NCBI RefSeq assembly: GCF_027923705.1
Contig: NZ_AP026442.1
Span: 992,001-1,056,000, forward strand
Reading direction: 5' to 3'
Length of the DNA stretch: 64,000 nucleotides
Source of the DNA: Cellulomonas sp. NTE-D12
GTDB taxonomy: Bacteria; Actinomycetota; Actinomycetes; Actinomycetales; Cellulomonadaceae
The position numbers and the translations under genes were made by a program. How positions within the stretch are numbered: position 1 is the first letter of the stretch; each line of letters begins with the position of its first letter. The notes below the pieces were generated by a model. That model was not told the DNA's origin. It did no database searches and saw only the letters and a program-made list of their open reading frames with translations. Shown here piece by piece: positions 34,821 through 43,459 of the stretch.

Positions 34821-35147
34821 GTGACGTACGTCATCGCCGAGCCCTGTGTCGACGTCAAGGACAAGGCGTGCATCGACGAGTGTCCTGTCGACTGCATCTA
34901 CGAAGGGCGTCGTTCGCTCTACATCCACCCCGACGAGTGCGTGGACTGCGGCGCGTGCGAGCCGGTGTGCCCGGTCGAGGCGATCTACTACGAGGACGAC
35001 GTCCCGGAGCAGTGGGCCACGTACTACCAGGCCAACGTCGAGTTCTTCGACGACCTGGGCTCGCCCGGCGGTGCCGCCAAGATGGGCCAGATCGACAAGG
35101 ACCACCCGATCATCGCCACGCTGCCGCTGCGCATCAACGGCGAGTGA
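34821..35147 (+). CDS. fdxA: 7Fe-type ferredoxin (FdxA/FdxC)
   Basis: 108 residues. Cysteines at 9, 17, 21, 25, 40, 43, 46 and 50 follow the Azotobacter-type seven-iron pattern: Cys9, 17 and 50 for [3Fe-4S] and Cys21, 40, 43 and 46 for [4Fe-4S], each with the proline after the last cysteine. The C-terminal extension (PEQWATYYQANVEFFDDLGSPGGA) is typical of actinobacterial FdxA/FdxC. GGAGGAG precedes the GTG. dapC follows after seven bases, as in M. tuberculosis (Rv1177-Rv1178). Confidence 0.95.
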   Translation: MTYVIAEPCVDVKDKACIDECPVDCIYEGRRSLYIHPDECVDCGACEPVCPVEAIYYEDDVPEQWATYYQANVEFFDDLGSPGGAAKMGQIDKDHPIIATLPLRINGE

Positions 35148-35154
35148 CGTCCCC

Positions 35155-36309
35155 GTGGGACTGCTGACCGGCACCCTCCCGGACTTCCCCTGGGACACCC
35201 TGGCACCGGCGGCCGCCCGTGCTGCTGCGCACCCCGGCGGCATCGTCGACCTGTCCGTCGGCACACCCGTCGACCCGACGCCGGCCCTCGTGCGCGAGGC
35301 CCTCGCTGCCGCGGCCGACTCACCGGGGTACCCGACGACCCATGGCACCGGCGAGCTGCGCGAGGCGGTGTCGCGGTGGTTCGCCCGGCGTCGGCACGTG
35401 CCGCACCTCGACCCCACGGCGGTGCTGCCGACCGTCGGGTCCAAGGAGCTGGTGGCGCTGCTGCCGTCCCTCCTCGGGATCGGCCCGGGCGACGTGGTGC
35501 TGCACCCGGCGGTGGCGTACCCGACGTACGACGTCGGCGCCCGGCTGGCCGGTGCGACCCCGGAGCCGTGCGCCGACCCGGCCGCCCGGCTGGCCGCGGA
35601 CGGCGCGGGTGCGGTGCGGCTCGTCTGGCTGAACTCGCCGGGCAACCCGGACGGCTCCGTGCTCGGCGTCTCGCAGCTGCATGCCGTGGTGGCGGCCGCA
35701 CGGGAGGCGTCGGCCCGGCACGGGAAACCGGTCGTCATCGCGTCCGACGAGTGCTACGCCGAGCTCGCGTGGGACGCGCCCTGGGACGCCGAGGGTGTGC
35801 CGAGCCTGCTCGACCCGCGGGTGTGCGACGGCGACCACTCCGGTCTGCTGGCCGCCTACTCGCTCTCCAAGCAGTCGAACCTGGCGGGCTACCGGGCGGC
35901 GTTCGTCGCCGGTGACCTCGCGCTGGTGGGGGCGCTGCTGGAGGTCCGCAAGCACGCAGGCCTGATCGTGCCCGGGCCGGTGCAGGCGGCGATGACCGTG
36001 GCGCTGGACGACGACGCGCACGTGGCGGAGCAACGCGCTCGCTACGCACGTCGACGCCGGGTGCTGCGCGCGGCGCTCGAGGAGGCCGGGTACGCGGTGG
36101 ACCGTTCGGCGGCCGGCCTCTACCTGTGGACCCGCCCGGCGGCCGGTGGGCAGGACTCGTGGGCGACCGTGGACGACCTGGCCGGCCTGGGCATCTTGGT
36201 GGCGCCCGGTGCGTTCTACGGGACGGCGGGAAGCGGCCACGTGCGCATCGCTCTGACGGCGTCGGACGAGCGCATCGGCGAGGCCGCGGCTCGTCTGACA
36301 GGGGCATGA
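35155..36309 (+). CDS. dapC: N-succinyldiaminopimelate aminotransferase DapC
   Basis: 384 residues, fold type I PLP aminotransferase. Motifs: YPTTHGTGELREAV, the asparagine in NSPGNPDGSVLG, DECYAELAW, and the Schiff-base Lys239 in SLSKQSNLAGYR. The arrangement beside fdxA and the presence of dapD and dapE in the same window identify it as DapC of the succinylase branch of lysine/meso-DAP synthesis. GTG 35155 was chosen because family members begin close to LLTGTLPDFPWD; no strong ribosome-binding site is present, suggesting coupling to the ferredoxin gene. Confidence 0.92.
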   Translation: MGLLTGTLPDFPWDTLAPAAARAAAHPGGIVDLSVGTPVDPTPALVREALAAAADSPGYPTTHGTGELREAVSRWFARRRHVPHLDPTAVLPTVGSKELVALLPSLLGIGPGDVVLHPAVAYPTYDVGARLAGATPEPCADPAARLAADGAGAVRLVWLNSPGNPDGSVLGVSQLHAVVAAAREASARHGKPVVIASDECYAELAWDAPWDAEGVPSLLDPRVCDGDHSGLLAAYSLSKQSNLAGYRAAFVAGDLALVGALLEVRKHAGLIVPGPVQAAMTVALDDDAHVAEQRARYARRRRVLRAALEEAGYAVDRSAAGLYLWTRPAAGGQDSWATVDDLAGLGILVAPGAFYGTAGSGHVRIALTASDERIGEAAARLTGA

Positions 36310-36315
36310 CGGACC

Positions 36316-36333
36316 GTGTGAGTCGCGTCACAC
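36316..36333 (+). promoter_or_regulatory. CRP/GlxR-type operator upstream of gltA
   Basis: GTGTGAGTCGCGTCACAC is a perfect dyad (6+6 with a six-base centre). It contains TGTGA-N6-TCACA, the consensus for CRP-family regulators (CRP, Mycobacterium CRP, Corynebacterium GlxR). It is about 50 bases before the proposed -10, a usual position for such a regulator. Confidence 0.75.
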
Positions 36334-36341
36334 ATGGGACG

Positions 36342-36358
36342 AACGTCCGCCGGACGTT
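36342..36358 (+). promoter_or_regulatory. Perfect 17-bp palindrome at the gltA -35 region
   Basis: AACGTCCGCCGGACGTT: eight-base arms around one central C. It abuts or overlaps the candidate -35 TTGGTC (36357-36362), so a bound protein would be expected to block the promoter. Confidence 0.6.
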
Positions 36359-36387
36359 GGTCGTGTGACGAATTCGGCGGGTACTGT
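36357..36387 (+). promoter_or_regulatory. Candidate gltA promoter
   Basis: TTGGTC (36357-36362) and TACTGT (36382-36387) are 19 bases apart, slightly long. Transcription would start near 36394, leaving a leader of about 85 bases. Confidence 0.45.
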
Positions 36388-36478
36388 CACGCCACATCCT
36401 GCGGGGCCCTCACCACTGGCCCCGCCCGCTGAGGTACGCGACGATGCGGCTCATCCGGCCGGTGCAGGAAGGACGAAC

Positions 36479-37789
<1,311 letters not shown>

Positions 37790-37818
37790 CCGGGGCACTC
37801 GTCGCCGCACCGGTCGCG

Positions 37819-37833
37819 CCGCGCCGCACGCGG
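37819..37833. terminator. Weak bidirectional terminator candidate
   Basis: CCGCG (37819-37823) pairs with CGCGG (37829-37833) around CCGCA in the 92-base gap between two convergent genes. It is short and GC-only, without a T-run. Confidence 0.25.
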
Positions 37834-37881
37834 GACGCGGGCTCGGCTGCGGGCCCCGGGGTCGGCGGAGCGCGACGGCCG

Positions 37882-38817
37882 TCAGACGGCGAGCGTCAGC
37901 CGCACCTGACCGGGCGGCAGCGCGCCGGTGGTGGTCGGGTGCCAGCCGTCGGTGCCGCGCTTCCACACCTGGTCGGCGACGGCCACCTGGTCGACACCGA
38001 CGGTCCAGGCCGCCGCGACCGCCCACTGGGCGGTCGCCCACCCCGCGCGGGCCGCGTCACCGGCGACCAGCGGCGTCGCGTCGAGCGCCACGACCGGCGC
38101 CGGAGCCACGGCGTGCCCCGAGCCCGGAGCCGGCGCGGCGGGGACGACGGTTCCGCTCAGGCCGAGGTCCCGGGCCGCCCTGCCCAGCACCGCGTCGGTG
38201 GTCCCTGGCGTCCCCGCCGGCCGCAGCGTGCAGCTCAGGGCGGCCGGTGACCATCCGGTCAGCGAGGAGGCCCAGGCCCGGGACCGGTCCTCGTGCACCG
38301 CGTACGCGTCGGGGAGGGCCGAGCGCTGCACGGCCTGGGCCGCCTCGGTGATCGGCAGGTTCTGGTAGTCGGGCACCTTCACCAGCCGGTCGTAGAACGT
38401 CCCGGTCGCGTAGACGGGGTCCATCACCTGGGCGGCGGTGCCCCAGCCCTGGGAGGGGCGCTGCTGGAAGAGCCCGAGCGAGTCCCGGTCGCCGTGGTCG
38501 AGGTTGATCAGGCCGGACTCCTGCAACGCCGTCGCCAGGGCGATCGTCGCCGCACGTGCGGGGAGCCCACGACGGACCGCCACCGCGGCGATCACGGCGG
38601 CGTTGTCGGACTGCTGCGGGCTCAGCCTGGCCGTGACGCCGTTGACCTCGGCGACACAGCTCTCCGCGACGGGTGGTCGGGGTGCCGCGTGGTCGAGCAG
38701 CGTCACGACCCCGGCCACCGCGGCGGCGACGAGCAGCAGCGACCCGACGACGGTGGCGAGGACGCGCCGCCCCCGCCGACGTCGCGGAGATCGACGCCCG
38801 GGGCGTCGGCCTGGCAT
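37882..38817 (-). CDS. Membrane-anchored SLT-like (lysozyme-fold) protein
   Basis: 311 residues. A very basic N-terminus precedes a span at about 19-41, so the rest is outside. The segment RAATIALATALQESGLINLDHGDRDSLGLFQQRPSQGWG has the pattern of soluble lytic transglycosylases: E-S with Glu100 in the catalytic position, then G-L-F-Q (115-118) in place of G-L-M-Q. The C-terminal third is less recognisable, with an Ala/Pro linker and a beta-rich end. The ATG shares a base with the dapD stop (TGATG), coupling a putative wall hydrolase to DAP synthesis. Activity is inferred, not certain. Confidence 0.6.
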   Translation of the reverse strand: MPGRRPGRRSPRRRRGRRVLATVVGSLLLVAAAVAGVVTLLDHAAPRPPVAESCVAEVNGVTARLSPQQSDNAAVIAAVAVRRGLPARAATIALATALQESGLINLDHGDRDSLGLFQQRPSQGWGTAAQVMDPVYATGTFYDRLVKVPDYQNLPITEAAQAVQRSALPDAYAVHEDRSRAWASSLTGWSPAALSCTLRPAGTPGTTDAVLGRAARDLGLSGTVVPAAPAPGSGHAVAPAPVVALDATPLVAGDAARAGWATAQWAVAAAWTVGVDQVAVADQVWKRGTDGWHPTTTGALPPGQVRLTLAV

Positions 38818-39761
38818 CAGTTGGCGTGCAACGCCGCGTTGAGCTGCACGCCCACCCCGGTGCGCCGCACGGCCTCGACGGCCCCGGTGCGGGAGTTGCG
38901 ACGGAACAGCACGCCGTCCGCACCGGACAGCTCGCGCGCCTTGACGACCTGGTGGCCGGGCTCGTCGTCGAACCCGACCAGCGTCACCTTGGTGCCCGCC
39001 GTGACGTAGAGCCCGGCCTCCACGACGCAGTCGTCGCCGAGCCGGATGCCGAGACCGGCGTTCGCGCCGAGCAGCGTCCGCCGCCCGATCGACACCCGCT
39101 CACGGCCACCGCCGGACAGGGTGCCCATGATCGACGCGCCACCGCCGACGTCCGAGCCGTCGTCCACGACGACGCCCTGCGAGATGCGGCCCTCGACCAT
39201 GGAGACGCCGAGAGTGCCGGCGTTGTAGTTGACGAAGCCCTCGTGCATCACGGTGGTGCCGGGTGCGAGGTGCGCGCCCAGCCGCACGCGGTCCGCATCG
39301 GCGATCCGGACCCCGTCGGGGACGACGTAGTCGACCATCCGGGGGAACTTGTCCACGCCCAGGACCGTCACCGCACCGCGGGCGCGCAGGCGCAGGCGTG
39401 TCCGCTCGAAACCCTCGACGGCGCACGGGCCCGCCGAGGTCCAGACCACCGTGGGGAGCACGCCGAAGATGCCGTCGAGGTTCTGCTCGTTGGGCCGGAC
39501 CAGGCGGTGCGAGAGCAGGTGCAGCCGCAGGTAGGCGTCGGCGCAGTCGGCGGGTGCGGCGTCGAGGTCGATCGACGTGGTCACCGCGACGACCGTCACG
39601 CCGCGCAGCGGGTCGTGGCCCGTCGCGGCCGCCAGCTCGGCGGGTGGCTCGGGATCGGCGGGCGGTGCGCCGAGCGCAGGCGCCGGGTACCAGACGTCCA
39701 GGGTGGTGCCGTCGTCGGCGACCGTGGCGAGGCCGTGGCCCCAGGCGGTGCGGGAGGACAT
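38817..39761 (-). CDS. dapD: Tetrahydrodipicolinate N-succinyltransferase DapD
   Basis: 314 residues, the actinobacterial DapD length (about 317 in M. tuberculosis). A unique N-terminal domain comes first; left-handed beta-helix hexapeptides follow (VRLGAHLAPGTTVMHEGFVNYNAGTLG, MVEGRISQGVVVDDGSDVGGGASIMGTLSGGG, RRTLLGANAGLGIRLGDDCVVEAGLYVTAGTKV). It makes N-succinyl-2-amino-6-oxopimelate, the DapC substrate. The ATG is seven bases after a TAGGCT hexamer, so it is likely leaderless. It is divergent from gltD. Confidence 0.96.
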   Translation of the reverse strand: MSSRTAWGHGLATVADDGTTLDVWYPAPALGAPPADPEPPAELAAATGHDPLRGVTVVAVTTSIDLDAAPADCADAYLRLHLLSHRLVRPNEQNLDGIFGVLPTVVWTSAGPCAVEGFERTRLRLRARGAVTVLGVDKFPRMVDYVVPDGVRIADADRVRLGAHLAPGTTVMHEGFVNYNAGTLGVSMVEGRISQGVVVDDGSDVGGGASIMGTLSGGGRERVSIGRRTLLGANAGLGIRLGDDCVVEAGLYVTAGTKVTLVGFDDEPGHQVVKARELSGADGVLFRRNSRTGAVEAVRRTGVGVQLNAALHAN

Positions 39762-39768
39762 GGCCGCC

Positions 39769-39774
39769 AGCCTA
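39769..39774 (-). promoter_or_regulatory. -10 hexamer TAGGCT for dapD
   Basis: It lies seven bases before the dapD ATG. Two CCTAGG palindromes (39771-39776 and 39784-39789) overlap and follow it, centred 13 bases apart between the divergent promoters. Confidence 0.5.
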
Positions 39775-39817
39775 GGGCCGGGACCTAGGCCCGTTCGGCG
39801 GGCGTCCGGACAGTGTC

Positions 39818-39823
39818 TAGGGT
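39818..39823 (+). promoter_or_regulatory. -10 hexamer TAGGGT for gltD
   Basis: TAGGGT predicts a transcript start near 39830 and a leader of about 83 bases before the gltD GTG. Confidence 0.4.
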
Positions 39824-39864
39824 GTGCTCGGCACGGGTGCCTGCCCGGTTCCGTGCCCCGGGCC

Positions 39865-39891
39865 GCCAGCTCCCCCGAAAGGGGCCCTGGC
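39865..39891 (+). other. Two-part hairpin in the gltD leader
   Basis: GCCAG (39865-39869) pairs with CTGGC (39887-39891), and CCCC (39872-39875) with GGGG (39881-39884), separated by a 2+2 internal loop and closed by CGAAA. It ends 21 bases before the GTG and could be an attenuator or mRNA stabiliser. Confidence 0.45.
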
Positions 39892-39912
39892 CTGCATCGA
39901 AGGGCAAGTGAC

Positions 39913-41391
39913 GTGGCTGATCCCCGAGGGTTCCTCACCGTGCGGCAGCGAGCTCTGCCCGCCGACCGGCCCGTCGACGTCCGCATCCTGGACTGGCGCG
40001 AGATCCACGCGCACCGCGCAGGGGACCGGGACGCGCTCGCCACGCTGCACCAGCAGGCCGGCAGGTGCATGGACTGCGGCATCCCGTTCTGCCACAACGG
40101 CTGCCCGCTGGGGAACCTCGTCCCGGAGTGGAACGACCTGGTGTGGCGCGACCAGTGGGCCGACGCGACGGACCGGCTGCTGGCCACCAACAACTTCCCG
40201 GAGTTCACCGGTCGGCTCTGCCCGGCACCCTGCGAGACGGCCTGCGTGCTCGGCATCAACCAGCCGCCCGTCACCATCAAGAACGTCGAGGTCTCCATCA
40301 TCGAGGAGGCCTACTCCCGCGGCCTGGTCACGCCGCAGGTGCCGCGCTGGTACACCGGGCACACGGTCGCGGTGATCGGCTCGGGACCCGCGGGCCTCGC
40401 CGCCGCCCAGCAGCTGACCCGGGCCGGTCACACCGTGGCGGTGTACGAGCGGGCGGACAAGCCGGGCGGCCTGCTCCGCTACGGCATCCCCGAGTTCAAG
40501 ATGGAGAAGGACGTCATCGACCGTCGCCTCGCGCTGATGCGCGAGGAGGGGACCCGGTTCCACTCGGGTGTCGAGGTCGGCACCGACGTGTCCGGGGTGG
40601 AGCTGCGCGCCCGGTACGACGCGGTGGTCCTCGCGGTCGGCTCGACCGTCCCGCGGGACCTCGACGTACCCGGCCGCCAGGTGAGTGGCGTGCTGCAGGC
40701 GATGGAGTACCTCCCCCCGGCCAACCGGGCGGCGCTCGGCGAGGACGTGCCGGGCCAGGTGACCGCGACGGGCAAGGACGTCGTGGTGATCGGGGGCGGC
40801 GACACGGGTGCGGACTGCCTGGGCACCGCGATCCGGCAGGGTGCCCGCTCGGTGACGCAGCTCGAGATCATGCCGCGGCCGCCGCAGGACCGGCCCGCCG
40901 GCCAGCCGTGGCCGACGTACCCGAACCTGTTCCGCGTCGCGAGCGCCCACGAGGAGGGTGGCGAGCGCGTCTACGCGGTCAGCACGCAGGAGGTGCTGGC
41001 GGACGGCCAGGGCGCGGTGCGCGCGCTGCGGCTGGTGGACGTCGAGCTGGTGGACGGACGGATCGCCCAGGTTCCGGGCACGGAGCGCGACCTGCCGGCC
41101 CAGCTGGTGCTCCTGGCGATGGGTTTCACCGGGCCCGAGCGGAGCCCGCTGCTGGAGCAGCTCGGCGTGACGCTGACGGGCCGCGGCACGCTGGCGCGCG
41201 ACGACGAGTTCGCGACGGACGTGCCCGGGGTGTTCGTCGCCGGGGACGCCGGCCGTGGCCAGTCGCTGATCGTGTGGGCCATCGCCGAGGGCCGTGCGGC
41301 GGCCCGCGCCGTCGACGCGTACCTGTCGGGGACCGGCACCAGCGAGCTGCCGGCACCGATCCGGGCCAGCACCGCGAGCCTGCGCCTCTGA
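39913..41391 (+). CDS. gltD: Glutamate synthase small subunit GltD
   Basis: 492 residues. The N-terminal iron-sulphur region has Cys52, 55, 60 and 64 plus Cys103, 107 and 111 (GRCMDCGIPFCHNGCPLGN and RLCPAPCETAC). Two nucleotide-binding sites follow: FAD, AVIGSGPAGLAAAQQL with GGLLRYGIPEFKM; NADPH, VVIGGGDTGADC. The end has GVFVAGDAGRGQSLIVWAIAEGR. It passes electrons from NADPH to the large subunit GltB, which is absent here; its usual upstream place is taken by the divergent dapD. GTG 39913 starts at VADPRGFLTVRQR, as in homologues. Confidence 0.93.
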   Translation: MADPRGFLTVRQRALPADRPVDVRILDWREIHAHRAGDRDALATLHQQAGRCMDCGIPFCHNGCPLGNLVPEWNDLVWRDQWADATDRLLATNNFPEFTGRLCPAPCETACVLGINQPPVTIKNVEVSIIEEAYSRGLVTPQVPRWYTGHTVAVIGSGPAGLAAAQQLTRAGHTVAVYERADKPGGLLRYGIPEFKMEKDVIDRRLALMREEGTRFHSGVEVGTDVSGVELRARYDAVVLAVGSTVPRDLDVPGRQVSGVLQAMEYLPPANRAALGEDVPGQVTATGKDVVVIGGGDTGADCLGTAIRQGARSVTQLEIMPRPPQDRPAGQPWPTYPNLFRVASAHEEGGERVYAVSTQEVLADGQGAVRALRLVDVELVDGRIAQVPGTERDLPAQLVLLAMGFTGPERSPLLEQLGVTLTGRGTLARDDEFATDVPGVFVAGDAGRGQSLIVWAIAEGRAAARAVDAYLSGTGTSELPAPIRASTASLRL

Positions 41392-41477
41392 GCCGTCGTC
41401 GGGGGGTCGTCGGTCTCCGGCGTCCCACATCGTGAGAACCAGCGGCCTTGCACGACGTCGTGCCGGCGCTGAACCTG

Positions 41478-41506
41478 GACGCCTGTCCATGCAGGTCAGA
41501 CGCCTG
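41478..41506 (+). repeat. Direct repeat GACGCCTG, 21 bases apart
   Basis: Copies at 41478-41485 and 41499-41506 are separated start to start by exactly 21 bases (two helical turns), an arrangement typical of adjacent operator half-sites. Confidence 0.5.
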
Positions 41507-41523
41507 ATACGTCCGTTCTGACC
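41494..41523 (+). repeat. Inverted repeat GGTCAG...CTGACC
   Basis: GGTCAG (41494-41499) and CTGACC (41518-41523) flank an 18-base spacer that includes the second GACGCCTG copy. Confidence 0.4.
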
Positions 41524-41530
41524 GTTCTTT

Positions 41531-41546
41531 CGTGACGTGCTTCACG
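41531..41546 (+). promoter_or_regulatory. CRP/GlxR-like dyad CGTGA-N6-TCACG
   Basis: CGTGACGTGCTTCACG keeps the GTGA-N6-TCAC core of CRP-family sites, with outer T/A replaced by C/G. It is 11 bases before TAGACA, so binding here would overlap the promoter and probably repress. Confidence 0.45.
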
Positions 41547-41693
41547 TCGTCTCGGGTAGACATGCCCGGTTTGCCGCCCCATGGTCGAGACACGCAAGTG
41601 CGGGCGCTGCAGGGCCATCCAGGTCGCAGCGAGACCGTCCTCGAGCCTTCGAGGGCAGGTCGTCCGCCGACCGGCGCCGACGACGCCGCCCAT

Positions 41694-41718
41694 CCGCGAA
41701 GGAGTCTCTCCTTCGCGG
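41694..41718 (+). other. Perfect 11-bp leader hairpin before the glycosyltransferase
   Basis: CCGCGAAGGAG (41694-41704) and CTCCTTCGCGG (41708-41718) pair exactly around TCT. The right arm contains CTCC, able to pair instead with the GGAG of the real ribosome-binding site (GGAGGA, 41735-41740), so two competing structures are possible. Confidence 0.6.
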
Positions 41719-41743
41719 CCTGGACGACGACGATGGAGGACCG

Positions 41744-43459
41744 GTGACCACGACCTTCGGGCGGCTGATGAGCGAGCCGCGCGCGACGGACGAGCCGTAC
41801 GAGGTTCCTGCCCCGAGCGCCGAGAACGACGCGGCACGGAGCCCGTCGCTGGTGCTGCTCGTGCTGGCGGCCGCGGCGGGCGTCGTCCTGTACGCCGTCT
41901 TCCTGCTGAACCCGTCCAACCGCGGCGACTGGCTGCCGTACGTGATGGTGATGGCGGCCGAGGCGGTGCTCGTCGCGCACGCCCTGCTGGCGATGTGGAC
42001 GATCCTCGCCGGCGGCGACAACCCCCGGAACTTCGCGTTCCACCATGCCCAGGACCGCCTGTACGAGATGGCGGAGATCGTCCGTGACCGCATGGAGGAC
42101 GCGCCCTGGGCGTGGCGGATGTTCCTCAAGGACCGCGTGGTGGACGTGGACGTCTTCATCACCACCTTCGGCGAGGACCTCGGCACCATCCGCCGCACGG
42201 TCAGCGCGGCGATGGCGATGCAGGGCGCGCACGTCGTCTGGGTGCTCGACGACGGCGACGACGACGACGTCCGCGACCTCGCAGCCGAGCTCGGCGCCCG
42301 CTACGTGCGCCGGCTCGCCCATACCGGCGCCAAGGCCGGGAACATCAACCACGCGCTGTCGCTGAGCAGGGCGGAGCTGTTCGCGATCTTCGACGCCGAC
42401 TTCGTGCCGGACCCGTCGTTCCTGCACGAGACGGTGCCCTTCTTCGCGGAGGACGACGTCGCGTTCGTCCAGACCCCGCAGGTGTACGGCAACCTCGACT
42501 CGATCATCTCCCGCGGTGCGGGCTACATGCAGTCGGTGTTCTACCGGTTCATCCAGCCGGGCCGGAACCGCTTCAACGCCGCGTTCTGCGTGGGCACCAA
42601 CGTCGTGTTCCGCCGCGCCGCGATCGACTCCGTGGGCGGCATGTACGCCGACTCGAAGTCCGAGGACGTGTGGACCTCGTTGCGCTTGCACGAGCGCGGG
42701 TGGCGGTCCGTCTACATCCCCACGGCGCTCGCCGTCGGCGACACACCCGAGACCGTCGAGGCGTACACCAAGCAGCAGCTGCGGTGGGCGACGGGCGGGT
42801 TCGAGATCATGCTGCAGCGCTGGCCGTGGCGGCGCGGTCGCGGCCTGACGGTGGACCAGAAGGTCCAGTACACCGTCACCGCGACCCACTACCTGACGGG
42901 CATCGCGCCGGCGCTCCTGCTGCTGGTGCCGCCGCTGCAGATCTACTTCGACATGACGCCGATGAACCTGCACCTGACGCCCCTGACCTGGGCGTTGTAC
43001 TACGCGGGCTTCTACGTGCTGCAGGTGCTGCTCGCCTTCTACACCCTCGGCTCGTTCCGCTGGGAGGTGCTGCTGCTGGCCTCCGTGTCCTTCCCGATCT
43101 ACCTGCGGGCCCTGGTCAACGCGCTGCTGCGCCGTGAGCAGGTGTGGCACGTCACGGGCAAGAAGGGCGCGTACCGCTCGCCCTTCGCCTTCATCCAGCC
43201 GCAGGTGCTGATGTTCGTGCTGTTGGCCGTCACCACCGTGGTGGGCGTCTGGAAGGACGTCAGCAACGGCTACCCGAGCCTGGCGCTCGCCTGGAACATC
43301 ACCAACACCCTGATCCTCGGTGGCTTCCTCGTCACCGCCCTGCGCGAGGCGCGCCGCGCCCGTCGCGCCGCCCGGCTCGCCCGCCGCAGCGGTCGCCGTG
43401 CCGTCCGCGCCGCCGCGCAGCAGAACCCCGACCTGATCCTCACCGGAGGTGCCGCATGA
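41744..43459 (+). CDS. Processive family-2 glycosyltransferase, curdlan-synthase-like
   Basis: 571 residues. Two N-terminal spans (about 36-56, 63-89), a cytoplasmic catalytic domain, then five spans (about 384-404, 414-435, 438-457, 486-505, 514-533), seven in all. Catalytic motifs: DDG (Asp169, Asp170), DAD (217-219), AFCVGTN, SED with base Asp308, and QQLRW 344-348, the cellulose-synthase-type Q-x-x-R-W. There is no C-terminal PilZ domain, unlike BcsA, but as in the curdlan synthase CrdS, which also has seven spans. The adjacent GH81 beta-1,3-glucanase points to a beta-1,3-glucan product. GTG start with GGAGGA three bases upstream. Confidence 0.85.
   Translation: MTTTFGRLMSEPRATDEPYEVPAPSAENDAARSPSLVLLVLAAAAGVVLYAVFLLNPSNRGDWLPYVMVMAAEAVLVAHALLAMWTILAGGDNPRNFAFHHAQDRLYEMAEIVRDRMEDAPWAWRMFLKDRVVDVDVFITTFGEDLGTIRRTVSAAMAMQGAHVVWVLDDGDDDDVRDLAAELGARYVRRLAHTGAKAGNINHALSLSRAELFAIFDADFVPDPSFLHETVPFFAEDDVAFVQTPQVYGNLDSIISRGAGYMQSVFYRFIQPGRNRFNAAFCVGTNVVFRRAAIDSVGGMYADSKSEDVWTSLRLHERGWRSVYIPTALAVGDTPETVEAYTKQQLRWATGGFEIMLQRWPWRRGRGLTVDQKVQYTVTATHYLTGIAPALLLLVPPLQIYFDMTPMNLHLTPLTWALYYAGFYVLQVLLAFYTLGSFRWEVLLLASVSFPIYLRALVNALLRREQVWHVTGKKGAYRSPFAFIQPQVLMFVLLAVTTVVGVWKDVSNGYPSLALAWNITNTLILGGFLVTALREARRARRAARLARRSGRRAVRAAAQQNPDLILTGGAA

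Larger units (their letters stand above)
41392..41743 (+). promoter_or_regulatory. 352-base regulatory region of the glucan-synthase operon
   Basis: This is the only gene-free stretch above 300 bases. It holds, in order, tandem direct repeats GACGCCTG, an inverted repeat GGTCAG/CTGACC, a GTGA-N6-TCAC dyad, a TAGACA hexamer (41557-41562) as possible -10, and a perfect 11-bp hairpin just before the ribosome-binding site. A short frame from an ATG at 41581 (VETRKCGRCRAIQ) has no ribosome-binding site and runs into the next gene in another frame; I do not call it. Confidence 0.5.

Noticed and set aside
34622..34897. Alternative minus-strand small gene overlapping the ferredoxin start
   Set aside because: It overlaps the strong ferredoxin ribosome-binding site and has no recognisable domain.
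39771..39789. Two CCTAGG palindromes between dapD and gltD as an operator
   Set aside because: Six-base palindromes are short, and one is created by the dapD -10 hexamer itself; kept only as a note.
41581..42087. Possible upstream protein with CGRC motif (VETRKCGRCRAIQ)
   Set aside because: No ribosome-binding site, and it runs into the glycosyltransferase gene as Arg-rich nonsense in another frame.
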